Source of the DNA: Actinomyces dentalis DSM 19115
Lineage (GTDB): Bacteria; Actinomycetota; Actinomycetes; Actinomycetales; Actinomycetaceae
Length of the DNA stretch: 64,000 bases
NCBI RefSeq assembly: GCF_000429225.1
Contig: NZ_AUBL01000001.1
Coordinates: 1 to 64,000 of the forward strand
Direction of reading: 5' to 3'
Part shown: positions 45,639-52,755 of the stretch, piece after piece
Numbering within the stretch: position 1 is the stretch's first letter
Layout of the letters: each line of letters starts with the position of its first letter
Program-made: the position numbers and the translations under genes
Notes under the pieces: generated by a model
Databases searched by the model: none
Told to the model about the DNA's origin: nothing
What the model saw: the letters and a program-made list of their open reading frames with translations, nothing else

Positions 45639-46426
45639 GCGGGACCCGTGTGCACAGCAGAACCGGCGGGGCCGCCGGGGCCGCCGGGGCCGCCGGGGCC
45701 CGGACGGTCGGGCGCGGCGGGGCCGGCGCCGGGGCGCCCTGGGGACGCGCGCTGCGCGGCGAGCTGATGAAGGCGGTGACGCTGCCGTCGATGTGGTGGA
45801 CGGCGGCGATGACCGGCGCGGCGGGGATCGCCATCATCATGTCGGCCCTTCAGAATAGTGAGAGTGGGCAGTCGTTCGGCTTCGAGGACATCGCCCCCAT
45901 GTGGACGCTGGCGGTGCAGATCGGGTTCGTGACCGCCGGGGTGATCGTGGCCGGGGCCGAGCACTCCAGCGCGCAGGGGATGACGAGCCTGCTGGTGACG
46001 CCGGCGCGTGGGCGGCTGGTGGCGGCCCGGCTTGCAGTGCTGACCGGCGGGGGACTGGTGGCGGCCGGCGCGCTGGTCGCCATGGGCGTGGTGGCCTGTC
46101 CGCGGACATCGTCGGCGGCGCTGTGGGCCGGCGGCAGGACCGTCGTGTGGCTGACGGCGGCGCTGCTGCTGGCCGAGGGAATCGGCGAGATCGTGCGCAG
46201 CGCGACGGGGGCGGCGACGGCCGCGGCGGTCCTGGTGGTCCTGGCGCCGCAGCTGGCCTCGATCCTGGGCGACGCCGTCGACTGGCTCCCCGGTCAGGCG
46301 GGTCAGATCTGGGTGGCGGGCGGCGCTTCGCGCGACGGCGTCGTCACCGCCGGGCTCATCGCGCTGGCGTGGACGACGGCGGCGACGGCGGGCGGCGCGG
46401 CGCGACTGGTGCGCGCCGACGCGTGA
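45635..46426 (+). CDS. ABC transporter permease 2
   Basis: A 263-residue protein with a Gly/Ala/Arg-rich start and about six membrane segments from residue 50 onward (MWWTAAMTGAAGIAIIM, then others). It shares the EHSSAQGMTSLLVTPARGRL motif with permease 1 (the EY...MTTMLVQPRRG region), showing that both derive from one ancestor. AGGAGG precedes the ATG. A terminator follows closely. Confidence 0.87.
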   Translation: MSGTRVHSRTGGAAGAAGAAGARTVGRGGAGAGAPWGRALRGELMKAVTLPSMWWTAAMTGAAGIAIIMSALQNSESGQSFGFEDIAPMWTLAVQIGFVTAGVIVAGAEHSSAQGMTSLLVTPARGRLVAARLAVLTGGGLVAAGALVAMGVVACPRTSSAALWAGGRTVVWLTAALLLAEGIGEIVRSATGAATAAAVLVVLAPQLASILGDAVDWLPGQAGQIWVAGGASRDGVVTAGLIALAWTTAATAGGAARLVRADA

Positions 46427-46430
46427 GGAC

Positions 46431-46484
46431 GCGGGGAGAAGGGGGCTGCGGGCATGCTGGGCTCGCGGGTCCCCTTCTCCCCGC
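46431..46484. terminator. Terminator between the ABC operon and paralog D
   Basis: Perfect 14-bp arms 46431-46444 and 46471-46484 (GCGGGGAGAAGGGG and its complement) with a 26-base loop; it lies between convergent genes and could serve both strands. Confidence 0.6.
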
Positions 46485-46533
46485 CCCACTGGCGGCGGCC
46501 GGCCGGTCTGCTGTCGGCGACTCGCTTCCGGGG

Positions 46534-46746
46534 ATGTTGATCACCTTTGCGCCGCCGTCCGGGGTCTCCGATTATCCTGTAATCGATATGGAAATCGTAG
46601 CGGTCGATGGCACAGTTCTCTATGAGAATCGGAGGCGCGTCCCAGGGGCCTCGGAGACCTCGGAGACCTCGGAGACCTCGCCGTCATCGGCCCTGAGGGT
46701 CGGCTCCCGCTCCGGGGTCACTTCTTGCCCGGGGCGTACGCCGTGA
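46534..46746 (+). CDS. Small AT-richer open frame, doubtful gene or remnant
   Basis: A 70-codon frame from ATG 46534 with lower GC content than its surroundings. It begins MLITFAPPSGVSDYPVID, followed by VDGTVLYENRRRVP, then Ser-Glu-Thr repeats from a 9-base tandem repeat (CGGAGACCT, about 46651-46680). The first half looks like coding sequence, faintly like the start of a DnaQ-type exonuclease, but no catalytic acid pattern is complete. It runs into the convergent paralog D. It is probably a relic. Confidence 0.2.
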   Translation: MLITFAPPSGVSDYPVIDMEIVAVDGTVLYENRRRVPGASETSETSETSPSSALRVGSRSGVTSCPGRTP

Positions 46747-48442
46747 TCCTCCCGCTCGCGGAGTCCGATGAGATCATGAGGGAGGGGCCGGCGAGGCGGA
46801 AGACATTCTTCTCGATGTCCGAGCCGGGGAACTCAATCGGTTTCTGATCGGCGATCGTCCAGGCGCCCATAATACTGGCGGACTCGGGGGAGAACGGCTT
46901 CTCCCATGCGGCCACCAGAATCTTTTCGTCATCGGAGACGATGTAGAGGGAGGGGTATGCGAGGCAATTGGAGATCGACTGGACCTTGCCCTTCACGATG
47001 GTTCTGCCGACGGCAATGGTGGCCTCGCACCCATCGGCTCCCAGGCCGACGTAGTTCACGGACACCTCGGCCCAGGACAGGTCGCCGTCCTCCAGGTACC
47101 TGCGGTACTGCTCGCCGGAGGGCCGCTCCTGCGACGGCGTCGCGGTGAATCTCGTGACGCCCGCACTTCCTCCGAATGTGTTCTTCTTCTCACCGGTGGG
47201 GGACAGCAGTGCGTATTCACTGCCGTTGTAAGCGACCCAGCCGTCGGTGGTGGCGGACATGGCCCTGTAGCCCTCCGCTCTCAGGTCGAAGGTCTCCCCG
47301 GTGTCGACGTCCACGAGCATCTTCGGGGACAGGGCGAGAATGGTGCGGTCCCCGACATGGGTGTTCGTCCGCGAGACCGCCTGCACCCCGTCCTTACCGA
47401 TATTCGCCAGCGCGCCCTCAATGGTCGCGCTCCACGCCCTGGAGGAGATGTCTGAGGACCTCCAGGCCTCGCAGTTGTTCTTCTCGTCGCAGGCGATCGC
47501 CATGTCATCGACGATGGCCACTAAAGGCGGGTTCACGGACCAGGGCGCCTCCGTGACGCGGCCGTCGGAGCGCTCGATGAGCTGGTGGCCGACGGTGAGA
47601 TAATCGCCCCAGATGCCGTACGAGTACATCGAGGCGCCGTGCACCTGGGCCTCCCACTGCTTCTCCGGCTCACTGCCGGAGATGGAGTAGGCCGCCACCG
47701 AGGACCGGGATCCGTCTTCACCGGATTCGGCTACGAATAACTGGTCGCCGGCGGTGGTGATCATCCGACCGTCGAGGCTCCACACCTCGTGGGCGCCGTC
47801 GGCCCAGGAGGGATCGGGTGAGATCATTCCTCCCTCCGGCGGGCCCGGCGACGGGCTCTCGGACGGCTGCGGCGCGGCCGTGGGAGCCGATCCGCTCTGC
47901 GAACGACCTTTCGAACTCAGGAAGTGGAGCCCGACCCCGGTGGCGCCGACCAGCACGAGGACGGTCACGAGCACGGTGGCGGCAATGATGGCGGGGCGCG
48001 GGAGCCCGGTTCTCCGCCCCGTCTTGGTGGTCGGTGCGGGCGCGCCGGCCGGTGTCGGGCTCGTGGCGGCGTTTGCCGCCCGGGTGGGCGCTTCCGTCTG
48101 CGCCGGCTCCGCCTGCGTCGGTTCTGGTTGGGCGGGTGGGGTGGTGCGCTGGGCGAGGGCGGCCTGGACGGCGGGGTCGGGGGAGGTGCGCAGCCAGTCG
48201 ACCAGGTCGGGGTAGGTGGCCGGATTGGCGGCCAGGGCCGGGTGCAGGTCGGGCCGGGCGGCGGCGATGCGGGCCAGTTCCGCGGCCGGGGTGGCGGGGG
48301 AGGCCGCGGCCAGGCGGTCCGCGTCGGCGTCGGCCCCGGCCGCACCCGGGGCCGATGGATCCGCCGGGGACGGTTGGGCCGGCGAACCTGGTCGGGAGGA
48401 CGGATCTCGTTGCGATGACGGGGATGACGGATCGGAGGTCAT
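46718..48442 (-). CDS. LRV-like domain / single-pass membrane protein, paralog D
   Basis: 574 residues, with LRV-like helices at 42-99, a Pro/Ala/Thr linker and a membrane helix at 150-174 (AIIAATVLVTVLVLVGATGV). It belongs with E and F in one subgroup: all share SDGRVTEAPW or its variants, the motif CDEKNNCEAWRSSD, ALSPKMLVDVDTGETFDL, LSPTGEKK, GDLSWAE and the tail GRITAYAPGK. The ATG is 6 bases after TACCAT (complement of 48449-48454), but the TACAA palindrome is missing upstream, so its control may differ. The far longer open frame reaching 48925 crosses the repeat element and is not thought to be coding. Confidence 0.8.
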   Translation of the reverse strand: MTSDPSSPSSQRDPSSRPGSPAQPSPADPSAPGAAGADADADRLAAASPATPAAELARIAAARPDLHPALAANPATYPDLVDWLRTSPDPAVQAALAQRTTPPAQPEPTQAEPAQTEAPTRAANAATSPTPAGAPAPTTKTGRRTGLPRPAIIAATVLVTVLVLVGATGVGLHFLSSKGRSQSGSAPTAAPQPSESPSPGPPEGGMISPDPSWADGAHEVWSLDGRMITTAGDQLFVAESGEDGSRSSVAAYSISGSEPEKQWEAQVHGASMYSYGIWGDYLTVGHQLIERSDGRVTEAPWSVNPPLVAIVDDMAIACDEKNNCEAWRSSDISSRAWSATIEGALANIGKDGVQAVSRTNTHVGDRTILALSPKMLVDVDTGETFDLRAEGYRAMSATTDGWVAYNGSEYALLSPTGEKKNTFGGSAGVTRFTATPSQERPSGEQYRRYLEDGDLSWAEVSVNYVGLGADGCEATIAVGRTIVKGKVQSISNCLAYPSLYIVSDDEKILVAAWEKPFSPESASIMGAWTIADQKPIEFPGSDIEKNVFRLAGPSLMISSDSASGRITAYAPGKK

Positions 48443-48448
48443 GTCCAC

Positions 48449-48454
48449 ATGGTA
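48449..48454 (-). promoter_or_regulatory. -10 box of paralog D (no palindrome)
   Basis: TACCAT on the minus strand, 6 bases before ATG 48442. No TACAA/TTGTA box is found at the expected place about 48490-48503. Confidence 0.55.
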
Positions 48455-48709
48455 TGGGGAATGCGTACGTCTCGTCGGGGTAGCCGGCCATCGTCGTCCC
48501 TTGTTCGGGTTCGCCGCGGTGGAGTGCTGGGAAGGTTGTTCTGAGGCCGGTTTTAAATACGTAGCGCGAGGGTTGTGGTGATCGTCTGCTTTGACGAGCC
48601 TTTCTCGTCGGGAGTGGTGGTCCGTGGGCCCGGACCGGCGCGGTGATGGAAGTGGGCGGGCGCGGGGTGGTACGGGTGGGGCTCCTGGGGCGGTCCGGGG
48701 CGGGGACGT

Positions 48710-48827
48710 GTCCGAATCTGTTGCAAAGGCGCCCCGGGCCGGAATCGGCGGTGAGAAGAAGCGCGGAATATCAACGATTCTCCTCCGGCGCTCCGGCTCG
48801 ATCGGGGCCTTTGCAACAGATTTGGAC
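48710..48827 (-). repeat. 118-bp element with terminal inverted repeats, copy 2
   Basis: The ends 48710-48730 and 48807-48827 are 21-bp inverted repeats with one mismatch. The interior matches copy 1 (7358-7475) in reverse orientation, including AGGAGAATCGTTGATATTCC. Flanking similarity extends to about 48668-48885. It sits in the 543-base gap between paralogs E and D. Confidence 0.75.
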
Positions 48828-48849
48828 AAACGGCGCCGTCGCGGACCCC

Positions 48850-48885
48850 GGGAGGGGCGGCCGCGGACCCGCGGCCGCCCCTCCC
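48850..48885 (-). terminator. GC hairpin downstream of paralog E
   Basis: Arms 48850-48866 and 48869-48885 are perfect 17-bp complements. It resembles the hairpin at 7317-7348 beside copy 1 of the repeat element. Confidence 0.6.
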
Positions 48886-48985
48886 GCCTCGGAACATCTC
48901 CTGTGTTCCGGTGAGAAGGGCTCAATCTGAGCGGGAAAGACCTCCGTCAGGGCCTTGGCGGAGTGGACTGGGGCGCGCTCCGGGA

Positions 48986-50743
48986 CTAGTCGGCGCCCGG
49001 GGCGTACGCCGTGATCTTCCCGCTCGTGCGGTCCGACGCGATTATGAGCGAGGGGCCGGCCAGGTAGAGAGAACTCTGCTTCGTATCCAATCCGGGGAAG
49101 GTGATCTCCCACTGGGCGGTGGCCGACCAAGTGCCCTTGATGAGGGCGGACTCGGGGGAGAGCGGAGCATCCGCTATGGCCATGACTACTCTTTTGTCGT
49201 CGGATACGACGAAAGCCGCGGGATACTTCAGGCAATGGGCGGTGTCGATGACCTGGTGGAACATCTTCATGGTGTTATTGCCAACAGTGACGTTGACCGG
49301 GCATGTGCCGGAGGACGTATTACCGCTGGGTATGCTCATGCGCAGTTCGGCCCAGGACAGGTCGCCGTCCTCCAAGTACTTGCGGTACTGCTCGCTGGAG
49401 GGGCGTTCCTGCGAGGGAGTCGGCCCGAACCTTTCACTCCCGAATTTTCCGCTGAAGGTGCCCTTCTTCTCGCCCGTGGGGGACAGTATCGTGAACTCAT
49501 ACTCACTGGTTCCCTTGTAGGCGATCCAGCCGTCGGTGGTGGCCATCACTCCGCTATAGTCCTCCGCGCTCAGGTCGAAGGTCTCCCCGGTGTCGACGTC
49601 CACGAGCATCTTCGGGGACAGGGCGAGAATAGTGCGGTCCCCGACATGGATGCTCGCCCGAGAGATCAGTTGCAGCGAGCTGAGGGTGAGGCGGTACTGC
49701 GAGTCCTTAACGGTCGCGTTCCACGCCCTGGAGAAGGGGTCGGAGGATCTCCAGGCCTCGCAGTTGTCCTTCTCGTCGCAGGTGACCGCCATGTCGTTGA
49801 TGACGAGCAGGAAACTCGCTTTAGTGGACCACGGCGCCTCCATGACCCGGCCGCTCGAGCGCTCGATCAACTGATCGTCGATGACGAAGTAGTCCCCCCA
49901 GACCCCGGACGGACCCAGTTTCTTGTCGTGCAGCTGGACCTCCCACTGCTCCTTGGGCTCGCTGCCGGAGATGGAGTAGGCCGCCACCGAGTCGGCGTGG
50001 CTGGAGTCCGCACTGATCGTGATGATGAAGAGCTGGTCGCCGGAGAGAATGAGCGAGGTCTTCTCCCCGCCCTCGAGGCTCCACACCTCGTGGGCGCCGT
50101 CGGCCCAGGAGGAATCGGGCACGACCATTCCCCCCTCCGGCAGGCTCGGCGACGGGCTCTCGGACGGCTCGGGCGCCGACGCGGTCGTGGGCCGGGACGT
50201 TCTCCTCGCGTGGTCCTTGGAATTCAGGAAGCGGATCCCGGCCCAGGCCGCACCGCTGATGACGAGGACGGTCACGAGCACGACGACGGCGATGACGGCG
50301 GGGCGCGGAAGTCCGGTTCTCCGCTTCGTCTTGGTGGCCGGTGCGGGCGCGCCGGCCGGTGGCGGGCTCGTGGGGGCGTCTGCCGCCCGGGCGGGCGCTT
50401 CCGCCTGCGCCGCTTGCGCCGGTTCCGCTTGTGCTGGTTCTGGTTGGGCGGGTGGGGTGGTGCGCCGGGCGAGGGCGGCCTGGACGGCGGGGTCGGGGGA
50501 GGTGCGCAGCCAGTCGACCAGGTCTGGGTAGGTGGCCGGATTGGCGGCCAGGGCCGGGTGCAGGTCGGGCCGGGAGGCGGCGATGCGGGCCAGCTCCGCG
50601 GCCGGGGTGGTGGGGGAGGAGGCGGCCAGACGGTCCGCGTCGGCGTCGGCCCCGGCCGGATCAGTCGGGGACGGCGGGGATGACAGGAACGACGGGTTCG
50701 GCGGGTCCGGCGGGTCGATCGGGGACGATGGGGAGGTGGTCAT
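48986..50743 (-). CDS. LRV-like domain / single-pass membrane protein, paralog E
   Basis: 585 residues: Pro/Ser-rich start, LRV-like domain 35-93, linker, membrane helix 149-172 (AVIAVVVLVTVLVISGAAWA) and an outer domain with CDEKDNCEAWRSSDPFSRAW and the tail ITAYAPGAD. It is very similar to F over its whole length, including the promoter, so E and F come from a recent duplication; the outer domains have diverged more than the inner halves. GTG 50749 and ATG 50743 are both in frame; the ATG is chosen because it lies 6 bases after TAGCAT, as in the other paralogs. Confidence 0.8.
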   Translation of the reverse strand: MTTSPSSPIDPPDPPNPSFLSSPPSPTDPAGADADADRLAASSPTTPAAELARIAASRPDLHPALAANPATYPDLVDWLRTSPDPAVQAALARRTTPPAQPEPAQAEPAQAAQAEAPARAADAPTSPPPAGAPAPATKTKRRTGLPRPAVIAVVVLVTVLVISGAAWAGIRFLNSKDHARRTSRPTTASAPEPSESPSPSLPEGGMVVPDSSWADGAHEVWSLEGGEKTSLILSGDQLFIITISADSSHADSVAAYSISGSEPKEQWEVQLHDKKLGPSGVWGDYFVIDDQLIERSSGRVMEAPWSTKASFLLVINDMAVTCDEKDNCEAWRSSDPFSRAWNATVKDSQYRLTLSSLQLISRASIHVGDRTILALSPKMLVDVDTGETFDLSAEDYSGVMATTDGWIAYKGTSEYEFTILSPTGEKKGTFSGKFGSERFGPTPSQERPSSEQYRKYLEDGDLSWAELRMSIPSGNTSSGTCPVNVTVGNNTMKMFHQVIDTAHCLKYPAAFVVSDDKRVVMAIADAPLSPESALIKGTWSATAQWEITFPGLDTKQSSLYLAGPSLIIASDRTSGKITAYAPGAD

Positions 50744-50749
50744 GCCCAC

Positions 50750-50804
50750 ATGCTATGGGGGCGCGCACCCTCGCCCGGCGCCCGCGAGTACACAATTTCT
50801 TGTA
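50750..50804 (-). promoter_or_regulatory. Palindrome-box promoter of paralog E
   Basis: CACAA-TTTC-TTGTA (50791-50804), 35 bases, TAGCAT (complement of 50750-50755), 6 bases, ATG. Confidence 0.7.
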
Positions 50805-50860
50805 CTTCTGCCCCGCGCCCCGCCCCGGCCGACCCGTCGGACCCGGCCCCCGCTCCGGGG

Positions 50861-52612
50861 CTAGCCGTTGCCCGGGGCGTACGCCCTGATCTTCCCGTTC
50901 ACGTGGTCCGACGCGATTATGAGTGAGGGGCCGGCGAGGTGGAGGAGGCTCTTCTTCGTATCCAATCCGGGGAAGATGATCTCCTTCTGGCCGCTGAACG
51001 ACCAGGCGGCCAGAATAATGCCGGAATGGCGGGTGAGCGGCACGTCCGATACGGCTATGACTACTTTTTTGTCATCGGATACGGCGAGAGCATCGGGGTA
51101 TCTCGAGCAATTGGCGCTGTCGACGGGCCGGTAGAAGTCGCTTATGGTGTTATTGCCAATGGTGATGTCGATCGGGCACATTTCGCCGGGGACCTTGCTT
51201 CTGTCCATGCTCATGCGCAGTTCGGCCCAGGACACATCGCCGTTCTCCACATACCTGCGGTACTGCTCACTGGAGGGGCGCTCCTGCGACAGCGTCGGTC
51301 CGAACCGTTCGTCCCTGTCATTGTTCCCGCTGAAGGTGCCCTTCTTCTCGCCCGTGGGGGACAGGATCGTGTGCTTCCCCTCTCCGCTCGCATCGCTGGC
51401 GATCCACCCGTCGGTGGTCGACACCAGGGACATGTATCCCTCCGCACTCAGGTCGAAGGTCTCCCCGGTGTCGACGTCCACGAGCATCTTCGAGGACAGG
51501 GCGAGAATGGTGCGCTCCCCGACATAGATGTCCGCCCGTGTGATCAGCCGCGATGAGCCGAGGCGGCTCTGCGAGTCCTTGATGGTCGCGCTCCACGCCC
51601 TGGAGAAGGGGTCGGAGGACCTCCACGCCTCGCAGGCATCCTTCTCGTAGCAGGCGATCGCCGTGTCATTGATGACGATCACGAGCATCACTCGAGCGGA
51701 CCACGGCGCCTCCATGACCCGGCCGCTCGAGCGCTCGATCAGTTGATCGTCGACGAAGATGTAGTCCCCCCAGACTTCGATCGGTATCCCCCTGTTGTCG
51801 GGCAGTTGGGCCTCCCACTGCTTCTCCGGCTCGCTGCCGGAGATGGAGTAGGCCGCCACCGAATCGACAGTGAAGTCCGCCTTGTTCGTGATGACGAAGA
51901 GCTGATCGCCGGCGATCAGGAGCGAGCCCTTCCCCTCCTCCTTATCGAGGCTCCACACCTCGTGGGCGCCGTCGGCCCAGGAGGGATCGGGGGTGACCAG
52001 TCCTCCCTCCGGCAGGTCCGGCGACGGGCTCTCGGACGGCTCGGGCGCCGACACGGTTGCGGTCGCGGGCCGGGACGCTCTCCTCGAATGGTCCTTGGGG
52101 CTCAAGAATCGGATCCCGGCCCAGGCCGCACCGCTCAGAACGAGGACGGTCACGAGCACGACGGCGGCGATGACGGCGGGGCGCGGGAGTCCGGTTCTCC
52201 GCTTCGTCTTGGTGGCCGGTGCGGGTGCGCCGGCCGGTGGCTGGTTCGTGGGGGCGTTTGCCGTCCGGGCGGGCGCTTCCGCCTGCGCCGCCTGTGCTGG
52301 TTCTGGTTGGGCGGGTGGGGTGGTGCGCCGGGCGAGGGCGTCCTGGACGGCGGGGTCGGGGGATGTGCGCAGCCAGTCGACCAGGTCGGGGTAGGTGGCC
52401 GGATTAGTCGCCAGAGCGGGGTGCAGGTCGGGCCGGGCGGCGGCGATGCGGGCCAGCTCCGCGGCCGGGGTGGCGGGGGAGGCCGCGGCCAGGCGGTCCG
52501 CGTCGGCGTCGGCCCCGGCCGCACCCGGGGCCGATGGATCCGCCGGGGACGGCTGGGAGGACGGGAACGACGGGTCCGGCGGGTCGGTTAGGGACGATGG
52601 GGAGGTGGTCAT
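50861..52612 (-). CDS. LRV-like domain / single-pass membrane protein, paralog F
   Basis: 583 residues: LRV-like domain 38-96, linker, membrane helix 145-168 (AVIAAVVLVTVLVLSGAAWA), outer domain with CYEKDACEAWRSSDPFSRAW, GDVSWAELRMSM and the tail IRAYAPGNG. A near twin of E. The Ala/Pro/Gln linker (QPEPAQAAQAEAPA) varies in length between E and F by short in-frame deletions, as expected for slippage in repeats. The ATG at 52612 lies 6 bases after TAGCAT. Confidence 0.8.
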   Translation of the reverse strand: MTTSPSSLTDPPDPSFPSSQPSPADPSAPGAAGADADADRLAAASPATPAAELARIAAARPDLHPALATNPATYPDLVDWLRTSPDPAVQDALARRTTPPAQPEPAQAAQAEAPARTANAPTNQPPAGAPAPATKTKRRTGLPRPAVIAAVVLVTVLVLSGAAWAGIRFLSPKDHSRRASRPATATVSAPEPSESPSPDLPEGGLVTPDPSWADGAHEVWSLDKEEGKGSLLIAGDQLFVITNKADFTVDSVAAYSISGSEPEKQWEAQLPDNRGIPIEVWGDYIFVDDQLIERSSGRVMEAPWSARVMLVIVINDTAIACYEKDACEAWRSSDPFSRAWSATIKDSQSRLGSSRLITRADIYVGERTILALSSKMLVDVDTGETFDLSAEGYMSLVSTTDGWIASDASGEGKHTILSPTGEKKGTFSGNNDRDERFGPTLSQERPSSEQYRRYVENGDVSWAELRMSMDRSKVPGEMCPIDITIGNNTISDFYRPVDSANCSRYPDALAVSDDKKVVIAVSDVPLTRHSGIILAAWSFSGQKEIIFPGLDTKKSLLHLAGPSLIIASDHVNGKIRAYAPGNG

Positions 52613-52618
52613 GCCCAC

Positions 52619-52673
52619 ATGCTATGGGGGCGCGCGCCCCCGCCCGGCGCCCGCGAGCACACAATTTCTTGTA
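52619..52673 (-). promoter_or_regulatory. Palindrome-box promoter of paralog F
   Basis: CACAA-TTTC-TTGTA (52660-52673), 35 bases, TAGCAT (complement of 52619-52624), 6 bases, ATG. Confidence 0.7.
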
Positions 52674-52691
52674 CTTCTGCCCCGCCGCCCC

Positions 52692-52721
52692 GCCCCCGGT
52701 CGCACCTCCGCGACCGGGGGC
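52692..52721 (-). terminator. Terminator of paralog G
   Basis: Perfect 12-bp arms (52692-52703 and 52710-52721) with a 6-base loop, just downstream of the stop of G. Confidence 0.65.
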
Positions 52722-52755
52722 GGGACCTCGTGGGCGGGGGCGCGGCCCGCGCGCC

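Noticed and set aside
48443-48925. N-terminal extension of paralog D
   Set aside because: It passes through the 118-bp element, while the ATG at 48442 has the family's promoter spacing and the same N-terminal sequence type as the other paralogs.
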